64,000 bases of DNA, taken from positions 186,001 to 250,000 of the forward strand of contig CACYZF010000001.1 of NCBI GenBank assembly GCA_902778895.1, written 5' to 3'. Position numbers and translations under genes: made by a program. Below the pieces are notes generated by a model. The model was given only the letters and a program-made list of their open reading frames with translations, was not told the origin of the DNA and made no database searches. Of the stretch, positions 27,586-35,697 are shown piece after piece. This DNA comes from an uncultured bacterium (GTDB lineage Bacteria > Verrucomicrobiota > Lentisphaeria > Victivallales > UBA1829). The first letter of the stretch is position 1. Each line of letters begins with the position of its first letter.

Positions 27586-28046
27586 CTGGCATAATGGACG
27601 TTGGACAACTTATTCTTTGAACGACCATCCTGAAACCCAAGACAATATGTTTTCTTCCATTGGCACCACCAAAGCAGACACCACCAAAGCAGACACCACC
27701 AAAGCTACACCCGAGTTCATGGACGAAGGCTTGACTTCCCACATACCATTGCGTTTCCCGTTTTTGCGGACAAGCAACCCTTTTCTCCTGAAGAGTTTTG
27801 GTCAGACGGAACAATGAAACGATTTATTTCTGACGAAGAAAAAATGCGAATGGTTCGCCTGGTCAAAAGGTAAGATTTTCGGTGATTACCCTCAGGTAGT
27901 CACGCTCTAATCTTTCTGCATTGGTCTTTTGCCCATACGCTGAAAATCCATCCGATCGATTTTTCAGAGATACCCTGAAAACGTTGAAGATGCAAAAAAG
28001 ACCGTTATACTGCCTGACTGATTTCATGGAATAAAATGTCGATGGC
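27586..28046. other. Intergenic stretch with tandem repeat and an orphan reading-frame tail
   Basis: Between the HipA fragment and the next + strand promoter no intact gene is seen. On the + strand an open stretch ends in TAA at 27871-27873 and encodes KQPFSPEEFWSDGTMKRF and a basic end, with no start or recognised family; it looks like a coding remnant. Three 15-bp tandem units lie at 27665-27709. Confidence 0.4.
27665..27709. repeat. 15-bp tandem repeat, three units
   Basis: ACCACCAAAGCAGAC at 27665-27679 and 27680-27694, then a third unit differing at its end. The period is a multiple of three and the surrounding frame reads TTKAD repeats, but no gene can be supported. Confidence 0.8.
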
Positions 28047-28074
28047 TTGAAAAAAAAGGAAAACGGATTATATT
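28047..28074 (+). promoter_or_regulatory. Sigma-70-type promoter
   Basis: TTGAAA (28047-28052), 16-bp spacer, TATATT (28069-28074). The transcript would start near 28081, where a nine-codon mini-frame (ATG 28081 to TAA 28110) precedes the gene at 28119. Confidence 0.6.
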
Positions 28075-28118
28075 GATAATATGAAAACGAATTCAAATAT
28101 CAACTTCTAAAAGCATCC

Positions 28119-28838
28119 ATGGCCGGAAAAATGAGCCAGCATTCTGAATTGTCGGAGAATCCGGAACCTTCCTCACGGAAGGGTTTTGTGTCCGGGGATG
28201 AGCCGTCTTCTGTTGATTCCGGTTCTGCGGTTGTGCAGTCGAAGCTCAAAAGGATGCTGTCAGCAGTGAATGCGTTCCTTGAGTCTCTGGATGTGGAAGA
28301 CGAACCAGAGCCGCCGCCTCCGCCGGAAAAACCGCTGAAGGAAACCATTCAGGAATTCTTCGAACGTTGCCGTGACCGTGAAAAACGCATCGTGATACTG
28401 AAGAATTTCGGCGAATGGTGCTGGACGATGTTTTTCCGCGGCACAGTGTTTTTCTTCCTGTTCGTACTGACGATCTGGGGTACGATCTGGGCTCTGGAAT
28501 TCAGCGAAAACCATCGCATCAAGTTTTTCCCGCCGGATGAGGTCGTGGAATACCTTGCGGCGGAACATGAACAACTGGAGGCGAAGGCCTATCGGATGAC
28601 GCCGCTGACCGGAAAAGATGATAATATTCCGTTTGACCACTTCGATAAGAAGCTCATTGAGACCGTCAAACCGATCAGGATATACAGTGACGAATATGGC
28701 ATCTACTTTATGACCAGCAAGGACTGGTACAATGGCGAACACGGCATCTTCATCGCGAAGGACGAAGAGAACATGCCGCCGGATATCAACTGGGGGTTGA
28801 TCGAAGGCCGGATTTATACGTATGCGATTTACGACTGA
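28119..28838 (+). CDS. Single-pass membrane protein of unknown function
   Basis: A 239-aa protein with a cytoplasmic, acidic, Pro-rich N-terminal part (EPEPPPPPEKP near residue 65), one strong transmembrane helix (FFRGTVFFFLFVLTIWGTIW, about 104-124) and a C-terminal domain of about 110 residues that would face the periplasm. No family recognised. The Shine-Dalgarno is weak. A promoter lies 45 bp upstream. The dehydrogenase pseudogene follows 38 bp later on the same strand, which may be accidental. Confidence 0.65.
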   Translation: MAGKMSQHSELSENPEPSSRKGFVSGDEPSSVDSGSAVVQSKLKRMLSAVNAFLESLDVEDEPEPPPPPEKPLKETIQEFFERCRDREKRIVILKNFGEWCWTMFFRGTVFFFLFVLTIWGTIWALEFSENHRIKFFPPDEVVEYLAAEHEQLEAKAYRMTPLTGKDDNIPFDHFDKKLIETVKPIRIYSDEYGIYFMTSKDWYNGEHGIFIAKDEENMPPDINWGLIEGRIYTYAIYD

Positions 28839-28876
28839 TCCACCCGAAAAACGAACAAGACTGAATTGAGGATATT

Positions 28877-30200
28877 ATGACGAAGGATCTTTACAAGCAG
28901 CTGGTGGACCGGGAGACGAAACTGTCTCTGATCGGCCTGGGCTACGTCGGCATGCCGATCGCGGTCGCGTTCGCAGAAAAAGTCGGCGTCATCGGATTTG
29001 ATCTCAATGCGGAAAAGATCGCGCTCTACAAACAGGGGGTTGATCCGACTCGCGAAGAGGGAGACGAGGTTATCAGCCGGACGACCGTGGATTTTACGTC
29101 CGATCCCGCACGGCTCCGCGAGGCGAAATTCCACATCGTTGCTGTCCCGACTCCGGTTAATCCGGACCATACGCCCGACCTGGAGCCGTTGAAAAGCGCA
29201 TCTCGCCTGCTTGGATGCAACCTGACGCCGGGGTCCGTCGTGGTCTTCGAATCCACCGTATATCCGGGTGTAACGGAAGACATCTGCGTCCCGATCCTCG
29301 AACAGGAATCCGGGCTGGTCAGCGGACGGGATTTCAAGGTCGGCTACAGCCCGGAACGCATCAACCCCGGCGATAAGGAGCACCGCCTGGCAAAGATCAG
29401 AAAGGTCGTGTCCGGTATGGATGCGGACACGCTCGACTGCGTGGCGCGTGTCTATGAACTGATCGTGGAAGCGGGCGTCCACCGCGCGGAGAGCATCCGC
29501 GTGGCGGAGGCTGCCAAAGTCATTGAGAACTGCCAGCGGGACATCAACATCGCGTTCATGAACGAGCTTTCGATCATCTTCAACCGGATGGGGATCGACA
29601 CGAAGTCGGTCCTGGAGGCCGCCGGGACCAAATGGAATTTCCTCAAGTTCCAGCCTGGACTCGTGGGGGGGGCATTGCATTGGCGTTGATCCATACTACC
29701 TGACATACAAGGCAGAGGTGCTTGGCTACCACAGCCAGATCATCCTCGCCGGTCGTCGCATCAACGACGACATGGGGAAGTATGTGGCGGAAAATTGCGT
29801 GAAATGCCTCATCGCAGCAGGCAGAAACGTGCAGGATGCGCGCGTCGCGATCCTGGGGTTTACGTTCAAGGAGAACTGCCCGGACACGCGGAATACCCGG
29901 GTCATCGACATTGTGAATGAGCTTCGGGAGTACTTTATCGCCCCTGTCATCGCCGATCCCGCCGCGGATGCTGACGAGGCGAAACGCCTGTACGGGATCG
30001 AATTCGTCAATCCGGATGATATCCGGAATATGGACGCCGTGATCCTCGCCGTCGCGCACGATACGTTCAAATCCCTCACGCCTGCTGATTTGAACAAGTT
30101 CTTTGCTCCACTGTCAAACCATGCAAAAATCCCGATTAGGCTGACTGATACCCCATGCCGGCCTGTTTTCAAACCGTTTTCCCGGTTTTTGCCCGTTTGA
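28877..30200 (+). pseudogene. UDP-HexNAc/HexNAcA-type nucleotide-sugar 6-dehydrogenase, frameshifted
   Basis: Two frames together make a WbpO/TviB-like dehydrogenase. The first (28877-29689) has [26 protein letters not shown] and [17 protein letters not shown]. It breaks at the catalytic segment, where family members read [12 protein letters not shown]. The second frame resumes with that [15 protein letters not shown] and runs to 30200. Seven G would keep the frame; the sequence has eight (29665-29672). The C-terminus also lacks the usual final 25-30 residues, running into IPIRLTDTPCRPVF. Two lesions favour a true pseudogene, though a phase-variable G tract or a sequencing error could explain the first. 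Confidence 0.85.
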
Positions 30201-30305
30201 CTTTGGGGAGAACGGTGCTATATTTCTCTTGTCGGAGTAACATCCCACCCTGAACTTTTCCCGGACAGTATGGTCTTTTCTGTTCAAAACGAAGGAGCAT
30301 TCTCC

Positions 30306-30923
30306 ATGGAAAGAAAACAAATCGCCGGAATCGCCCTGATCGGAGTGGTCTTAGTAGCGATTCTCGGGTTCGCCACGTTCAAAACAATGCAATCAAGACA
30401 GGTCCCGCCCTCGAACGCCGAGGCGGATCGGGCAGGGGAGGAAGATGCTCCGCCGAAGGTCCGCCGTCACGGCCCGAAGGTCAAGAAGAAAGTCGACCTC
30501 GCCTCGACGTTCTCCGATTTCGGCGCCTCCAACCAGAGTTGGGGCGATCAGCCGGCGGAACAGCCTCAGGAGCCGCAGAAGGAGTTCCACAAGCAGACCC
30601 CGGAAGAAGCCGTGGAAACTGTGTGGCAGGGACTCGACACCTATCGCGAAATGTCGCCGGAAGATCAGGCGAGGACGCGGATGATGATGACGTTCATGAC
30701 AAGCATGATCAACATGATGGGCAATACCGCCGACAACTGGATGGGGAACATGACGCCCGAACAGAAGGAAGAAGCGGTCGCGAACGCCGCGAACATGCTG
30801 AACAACGTCGAGGCCATCGAACTGGAGATCGGCCCGGATATGACGGATGAGGAACGCGCCATGCTCGAACCGACGCTGGATTCCATCCGGAATCTGGGCG
30901 CAATCATGCTGGACCGAGGGTAA
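30306..30923 (+). CDS. Membrane-anchored Met-rich protein of unknown function
   Basis: A 205-aa protein. Residues 5-26 are a transmembrane anchor (IAGIALIGVVLVAILGFATF), followed by a charged linker (RRHGPKVKKKVD), a Gln/Pro-rich part and a Met-rich helical C-terminus with the clusters RMMMTFMTSMINMMG and MTPEQKEEA. The ATG at 30306 has AAGGAG about 8 nt upstream and is preferred to the longer frame from 30270. The next gene follows after 34 bp. No family recognised. Confidence 0.65.
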   Translation: MERKQIAGIALIGVVLVAILGFATFKTMQSRQVPPSNAEADRAGEEDAPPKVRRHGPKVKKKVDLASTFSDFGASNQSWGDQPAEQPQEPQKEFHKQTPEEAVETVWQGLDTYREMSPEDQARTRMMMTFMTSMINMMGNTADNWMGNMTPEQKEEAVANAANMLNNVEAIELEIGPDMTDEERAMLEPTLDSIRNLGAIMLDRG

Positions 30924-30957
30924 CGTCCCTATAACGCAACAAAGGAGAAATGCCGAT

Positions 30958-31827
30958 ATGAACAATCCCGCGGAAGACTCGATCAGGATCGCAAGGGCGT
31001 ACATGGATTCTCTGCAGGTGGAGAGCCGTCTGCTCGGAGCGGAGGAACCTTCATCGGCATTTGAATTCCTGGGGGAGACGTTTTCCACCCCCATCATGAC
31101 CGCCGCCCTCAGCCACATCGACCTGAAAGGCATGGCCGAGGGCGCGGTTCTGGCAGGCGCGGCCGTGTCGGTCGGCATGGGCGACAATGAGACGTTGAAA
31201 GGTGTCCTTGGAACGGGCGCGATGGTCATGAAGATCGTGAAGCCGTATGCGAACCGCGATGATATCCTTGACAGGATCCGTTTTGCCGAGGCGAACGGAG
31301 CGATTGCCGTGGGGATCGATATCGAACACTCCATCCATGCGGACGATCCGGAGCCCGACAACGTATTCGGACTTCAGATGAAGCTGCCCTCGCTCGGCGA
31401 GCTGCGGGAGTTCATTCGATCCACGAAGCTGCCGTTTTTTATCAAAGGCGCGTTGAGCTTGCAGGATGCCGTCAGGTGCGTGGAGCTCGGCTGTGCGGGC
31501 GTGATCCTGAGCCATCACAATGGTATCATGCGCTGTGCCGTGCCGCCGGTCAGATTGCTTCCGAAGATCCGGGAGGCCGTTGGGCACAAGCTGATCCTCA
31601 TCGCGGACGGCGGGATGGAGAGCGGATTCGACGCGTTCAAGGCGCTGGCGCTTGGCGCGGACGCCGTAACGGTCGGGCGCCCCCTGATGGAACCGTTGAA
31701 GGAAAAAGGCGCAGCCGGAGTCAGAGACGTCCTGGAATCCATGACCAAACAGCTTCAGGTCATGATGTACCGGACAGCCTCAAAAGATTTGAAGCACATC
31801 GACCCCTCCGTGATCTGGGAGAGATAA
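30958..31827 (+). CDS. FMN-dependent alpha-hydroxy-acid oxidase/dehydrogenase family protein
   Basis: A 289-aa TIM-barrel flavoenzyme of the lactate/glycolate oxidase family. Recognisable parts are PFFIKGALSLQDAV with the FMN-binding Lys, SHHNGIMRC in place of the usual SNHGGR substrate loop, and the C-terminal flavin-phosphate site IADGGMESGFDAFKALALGA followed by VTVGRP. At 289 aa it is shorter than typical members (about 350-380), mainly at the N-terminus. The catalytic His-Gly pair is altered (HHNG), so the substrate cannot be given. AAAGGAG lies ahead of the chosen ATG. Confidence 0.82.
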   Translation: MNNPAEDSIRIARAYMDSLQVESRLLGAEEPSSAFEFLGETFSTPIMTAALSHIDLKGMAEGAVLAGAAVSVGMGDNETLKGVLGTGAMVMKIVKPYANRDDILDRIRFAEANGAIAVGIDIEHSIHADDPEPDNVFGLQMKLPSLGELREFIRSTKLPFFIKGALSLQDAVRCVELGCAGVILSHHNGIMRCAVPPVRLLPKIREAVGHKLILIADGGMESGFDAFKALALGADAVTVGRPLMEPLKEKGAAGVRDVLESMTKQLQVMMYRTASKDLKHIDPSVIWER

Positions 31828-31864
31828 GGATACCTCCTCGAAAAGAAGGCCGATATGCGATGTG

Positions 31865-32566
31865 TCAGCCTTTCTTCTTCCACGGACGCGTGCTTTCCGT
31901 CCAGCCTTTTTCCTTCCAGTAGGCGGCGTCGCTTTTGCTTACGAACCCCTTTCGCTGGACCAAGTGCATGATGTAGAAAAAGGCTCTGGTCTTCAGCCCC
32001 GGCGTGACCTTCCCGTTTCGGCGCACGAGCTTTCCGGCCAGCTTGGTCGTCGTCCTGTCGATCGCTTTCCTTTTCTTCTCCCGGACGCCCTCCCAGTTCG
32101 CCGCGGCTACGGCGATCCCATACCTGTAGATTTTTGCGACGCCCCAGAAAAACAGGCTGTCCGCCATGTCTTTCAACGCGGACTTCGCGCCTGCGCCGGC
32201 TGTGGTGCAGATGCACACGCCCTGTTTCCGGAACATGGAGCCCTCCGGCCTGTGAACCATCCACCGGTGTCCGTAATGGTCCAGAAACGCTTTCATCGCG
32301 CCTGTGGCATGGAACACGTAGACGGGACTGGCAAGAATGATGACATCCGCGGCATCCATCGCGACTGTGATCGGCGCGAGCCTGTCGGCATGGGGGCAGT
32401 CCGCCTCGCTCCCGTAAAAACAGGTGTTGCATCCCGTGCAGAACTCGCCGAAATCCCGGGGCAGGAAGAATTCCGTAATCTCTCCGCCGGTCTTTTCCGC
32501 CAGTTCGTGCGCCACGTGGTATGTGGAGCCTTTGTGGCTCTGTCCATGTATGATGACGATTTTCAT
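31865..32566 (-). CDS. Flavodoxin-family NAD(P)H-dependent FMN reductase
   Basis: A 233-aa flavodoxin-fold protein: MKIVIIHGQSHKGSTYHV with the FMN-phosphate loop, the cysteine cluster CTGCNTCF..CPHAD (about 45-63), and ILASPVYVFHATGAMKAFLD for flavin binding. Such proteins reduce flavins, quinones or iron centres. The C-terminal basic extension of about 80 residues is longer than usual. A start 24 bp upstream is in frame but the flavodoxin strand begins at this ATG. Convergent with the oxidase gene, 37 bp apart. Confidence 0.85.
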   Translation of the reverse strand: MKIVIIHGQSHKGSTYHVAHELAEKTGGEITEFFLPRDFGEFCTGCNTCFYGSEADCPHADRLAPITVAMDAADVIILASPVYVFHATGAMKAFLDHYGHRWMVHRPEGSMFRKQGVCICTTAGAGAKSALKDMADSLFFWGVAKIYRYGIAVAAANWEGVREKKRKAIDRTTTKLAGKLVRRNGKVTPGLKTRAFFYIMHLVQRKGFVSKSDAAYWKEKGWTESTRPWKKKG

Positions 32567-32650
32567 GTCGATGATCCTGTTCTGTCCCAAAATCCGATTT
32601 CACGATAAGAACATCTGTCAATCTGCCGGGGCCAGCTTTTTTCTTTGTTC

Positions 32651-33010
32651 TTAATCTGAATTGTTAGCTCTCTTCAGATCTGCCGGAGTAGACATCTGTT
32701 CAATCTTCGGACTAATTGTAAGAAATTGCTTAACTGCTCTTTTTGTCGGAATAGGAATATGATTGGGTCTCGTAGTACCAAACACATTTTTTGTAGGAGT
32801 ATATTCTGCAGAATCAGGATTGATAACATCCATTTTTGATGACAATGGAGTTGTGCTATGTCTGCGATACATGCTGACTTTCGGAAGAGGTTCTTCATAC
32901 TGGAACCACGGATTGAATTCTTCATCCAATAGAACTGAATCCGTTTTCCTTTTAGCTTCAACAGTAAGAGCAAGAGCAAGGAAAGAAATCAAAACAAATA
33001 CCTTTTTCAT
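32651..33010 (-). CDS. Small exported protein of unknown function
   Basis: A 119-aa protein with a clear Sec signal peptide (MKKVFVLISFLALALTVEA) and a hydrophilic Pro/Thr-rich body without cysteines. A longer frame starts at 33034, but the signal peptide begins here. Base composition is more AT-rich than in the neighbours on either side. No family recognised. It belongs to a run of minus-strand genes for exported low-complexity proteins. Confidence 0.55.
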   Translation of the reverse strand: MKKVFVLISFLALALTVEAKRKTDSVLLDEEFNPWFQYEEPLPKVSMYRRHSTTPLSSKMDVINPDSAEYTPTKNVFGTTRPNHIPIPTKRAVKQFLTISPKIEQMSTPADLKRANNSD

Positions 33011-33107
33011 AATACTTTTCCTGCTTTCATACATAGCTGAAGTTTTTCCGAAAAAAATGTCTGAACCATTTGCTTAAAGTCACCCGAATCAAGCTTTGTC
33101 CACTTGT

Positions 33108-33884
33108 TTACGGATTGTAGATCAGCGGACCGTTGCCTTCGCCGCCGGTCATGCCGGGGACGCCGTAGGTCCATTTGGAACTGCGTTTGGTCTTGGAATT
33201 TTTGCTGTTGCCTTCGTTTGCGGATTGCGGTGTGATGATGATCGGTTCGTTCAATATCTCCTGCATCGACTGGGGCAACTGCTGCGCGGCCTGTTCGACC
33301 TGCTGCGTGACCGGCCCCTGAAGCTGACGCGCCATTTCCTGGATATCCTCGGCGCTGGGCATGTTCTGCATGGCCTGTTCGACCTGCTGCGAGACCGGCC
33401 CCTGAAGCTGACGCGCCATTTCCTGGATATCCTCGGCGCTGGGCATGTTCTGCATGACCTGATCGAGCAGCGGCTGAAGTTCCTGCGCGGCCTGTTGAAC
33501 CTGGCCGATGTTCACCTCGAAACCGTCGGTGTAATAGACCACGCCGACGGCTTCGGCAGGACGGGGGTTCGGCCCCGGTTTCGGATTGGGACCCGGAGGC
33601 GGTTTCGAATTGGATCCTGGATTCGGCTTCGAGTTGGGACCCTGATTCGGCTTCGTGGCGGGGGTCGTGGACATGGTGCCGCTGTTCAAACGGGTCGCGG
33701 GTTTCTGTTGAGGCTGGGATTTCTGTTTCGGCTGGGGCGCGGGTTTCACGATCGCTTTATCGACTACGGGGATACTCTCCCCTGCGAATAATCTCGTTCC
33801 ACCGCCGGATCCGGCGAACGCCGTGGTGATTCCGAGTGCCGCAATCAGGGTTGTCGCCGCAAATCGTATCAGAGGTCTGTTCAT
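33108..33884 (-). CDS. Exported Pro/Gln-rich protein with internal 28-residue duplication
   Basis: A 258-aa protein with a signal peptide (MNRPLIRFAATTLIAALGITTAFA) and a long Pro/Lys/Asn-rich stretch (PNPGSNSKPPPGPNPKPGP). A helical segment repeats twice in tandem, QNMPSAEDIQEMARQLQGPV, matching an 84-bp DNA duplication (33297-33380 and 33381-33464). The Pro-rich stretch could span the envelope or cell wall and the helices could be protein-binding; both are guesses. No family recognised. Confidence 0.65.
   Translation of the reverse strand: MNRPLIRFAATTLIAALGITTAFAGSGGGTRLFAGESIPVVDKAIVKPAPQPKQKSQPQQKPATRLNSGTMSTTPATKPNQGPNSKPNPGSNSKPPPGPNPKPGPNPRPAEAVGVVYYTDGFEVNIGQVQQAAQELQPLLDQVMQNMPSAEDIQEMARQLQGPVSQQVEQAMQNMPSAEDIQEMARQLQGPVTQQVEQAAQQLPQSMQEILNEPIIITPQSANEGNSKNSKTKRSSKWTYGVPGMTGGEGNGPLIYNP
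33297..33464. repeat. 84-bp tandem duplication inside the exported-protein gene
   Basis: Two near-identical 84-bp units, 33297-33380 and 33381-33464, in frame (28 codons). A few substitutions at the unit ends only, so the duplication is recent or kept alike by conversion. Confidence 0.85.
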
Positions 33885-34044
33885 GTCGTTTTCTCCTCCT
33901 TGCATGCCGGGGATTTCCGTCGCGCGTTACTAGCTGATTCTATTGGAATTGAACCGTCACCCATAATATACCATGTCTCGCAGGAAAAAGCAAATTCATA
34001 AAACGGCAAAACGATCCGTTTAACATGCATAGCATGATTCCTGT

Positions 34045-34083
34045 AAAAAAGCAGGACGCCTCCAACTCCGGGAGACGTCCTGC
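34045..34083 (-). terminator. Rho-independent terminator
   Basis: On the minus strand GCAGGACGTCTCCCGG, a short loop, and a complementary arm ending CGTCCTGC, followed by TTTTTT (34050-34045). It lies just after the stop of the repeat-rich gene at 34104. Confidence 0.85.
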
Positions 34084-34103
34084 ATCGTCGTTTGTACTTG
34101 GGA

Positions 34104-34738
34104 TCAGAAGTTGCCGAAGCCTGCACCATTGGTATCGACGTTGTTTCCATCGGTATTCGGTATTTGATTGAACCCATTGAAGCCGTTGGCATCCGTCGTC
34201 GGCATCGCGCCGAAGCCGGGGAAGCCGTTGGCATCCGTCGTCGCACCGAAAGCGGGGAAGCCGTTGGCATCCGTCGTCGGCATCGCGCCGAAGCCGGGGA
34301 AGCCGTCGGTATCCATCGTCGGCATCGTGCCAAAACCGGGGAAGCCTCCGAAGGGCGGCATAGGCATCATTCCGAAGCCGCCGGCAAAGGGTGTTTGCAT
34401 CGTGCCGAAATCGGTGTTCTGCATGCCGTTTCCGTTGAAGCCGGTGCCGACGACTTCGACCGTCACTTCGGGTTCGGCCGCGACGTTTTCGGCCTCGGCC
34501 TTTGCCTTGCGGCCTTCCTTGCGCCGGGCGCGCCGTTCGGCGGCCGTAAGTTCCGCGGCTGCTTCATCTGCTTCTGCCGTCAGGACTGTCGTCCCGGCTG
34601 TGCTGGGCTGAGCCCGGAGGACCTGCACAAAGCCGAAAAGACCAATGGGCAGCACGGTTAAGAAGACGGCGATGTAGGTCGCAACCGTGATCAGCGGGTT
34701 AGTTGCCTGCGCAACTCCAATAGCGTTTTTCGTGACAT
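34104..34738 (-). CDS. Membrane-anchored Gly/Phe/Asn-repeat protein, probable N-terminal frameshift
   Basis: The frame from GTG 34655 encodes 183 aa, but coding continues upstream: in the same frame read ITVATYIAVFLTVLPIGLFG, a transmembrane helix. A perfect start (AGGAGG, 9 nt, ATG at 34738) lies one base out of frame with it. Adding one A to the A5 run (minus strand, 34726-34730) would join them to give about 211 aa. After the helix come a Lys/Arg/Ala-rich linker (AAERRARRKEGRKAKAEAE) and tandem repeats of the type GFPGFGAMPTTDAN (four to five copies). The repeats suggest an extracellular or self-associating segment. No family recognised. Confidence 0.6.
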
Positions 34739-35057
34739 TCTTAATAGCCTCCTGACTGCGAGTTGTTGTCTTTGTCCTGATGCTCTCGCTTCCGTCTCAA
34801 ATAACGTTGCGGAAAAAAGATTTATTGTGCCGGATATCTTTTTTCCGGTTTGTCCGGAGGCCTGTTTCCCGTCTTTGATGAACGGAACGTACCGTGTGTC
34901 GCCTTGTCGCCGATGCCTTGCCGGATCGTCTCCGTATTCACTCGTTCCGGTTCTGATGTCTTTGGCGGACCGTTGATTTCTGTATGGCTTCGCTTGATTT
35001 TGTCTGTGTTCATGCTATAGTATATCGAATGGAATAAACTTTGGAAAAGGAACAGCG
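34739..35057. other. Intergenic region between divergent genes
   Basis: A 319-bp spacer between the minus-strand repeat protein and the plus-strand kinase-like gene. It contains the + strand promoter at 34994-35021. A minus-strand frame of 63 codons starting at 35013 has no Shine-Dalgarno and overlaps this promoter, so it was not accepted as a gene. Confidence 0.5.
34994..35021 (+). promoter_or_regulatory. Sigma-70-type promoter
   Basis: TTGATT (34994-34999), 16-bp spacer, TATAGT (35016-35021), 36 bp before the start of the gene at 35058. Confidence 0.6.
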
Positions 35058-35678
35058 ATGGCGATCCCGTACAGACAGGAAGTTCTCCGCAAAATGGTGC
35101 ATCTGAGCTCACTCTGGATGCCTTTCTCTCTCTTTTATCTCCCGCGGATGTTCAATGTGATCATGTTCGGCACGTTCGCCGTGCTGAACGTGCTGATCGA
35201 GATCGCCGTGTTCCGGCAGGTCCCGTATGTGACGCCGCTCTACAAGAAACTATTCGGCAAGATGGCGCGCGAGAGCAAACCGGGCGAGTTCCGGTTCAGC
35301 GGGGCGCCGCCGATGTATGCGTCGGCCTGCCTGACCGCGCTGTGTTTTTCCAACCGTGTGGCATCATGTGCGTTTGCGATCCTGATCCTGAGCGACACGG
35401 CTGCGGCGCTGATCGGGCGGAAATGGGGGCGTCATCGCTTCTTCAACGGCAAATCGCTGGAAGGTTCGCTGGCGTTCCTGCTGAGCGGCTGGATCATCGC
35501 GGCGGGGTTCTGCTTCGTCGGCGGTCTGTCCGGCGCGACGCTTGCCGTCTGGCTGTCCGGCGTGGCCGTTTCCTGCATCGCCGAATTCTTCAACGAACAA
35601 ATCCACCTGGACGACAATTTCACGATCCCTCTGCTGTTCGGCGCGGTCGCGGAGTTCCTGCCCCGGCTGCTGTCGTAA
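35058..35678 (+). CDS. Polyprenol/dolichol-kinase-like (CTP-dependent) membrane enzyme
   Basis: A 206-aa membrane protein of the dolichol kinase/phytol kinase/CDP-diglyceride synthase superfamily. The N-terminus has the family RKMVHLSS element, and AILILSDTAAALIGRKWG followed by FNGKSLEGSLAF is the conserved nucleotide-binding core (DxxAxxxGR and KSxEG). Members phosphorylate a lipid alcohol, using CTP, or transfer CMP to a lipid. Several hydrophobic helices are present. The PHP gene follows 19 bp later on the same strand. Confidence 0.82.
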   Translation: MAIPYRQEVLRKMVHLSSLWMPFSLFYLPRMFNVIMFGTFAVLNVLIEIAVFRQVPYVTPLYKKLFGKMARESKPGEFRFSGAPPMYASACLTALCFSNRVASCAFAILILSDTAAALIGRKWGRHRFFNGKSLEGSLAFLLSGWIIAAGFCFVGGLSGATLAVWLSGVAVSCIAEFFNEQIHLDDNFTIPLLFGAVAEFLPRLLS

Positions 35679-35697
35679 AAAAGGAGCTGCATTCAAT

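Noticed and set aside
27560-27817. 85-codon plus-strand frame through the tandem repeat
   Set aside because: Opens inside the HipA fragment on the other strand; no ribosome site or recognised product.
34822-35013. 63-codon minus-strand frame (hydrophilic product)
   Set aside because: No Shine-Dalgarno, overlaps the plus-strand promoter, no family features.
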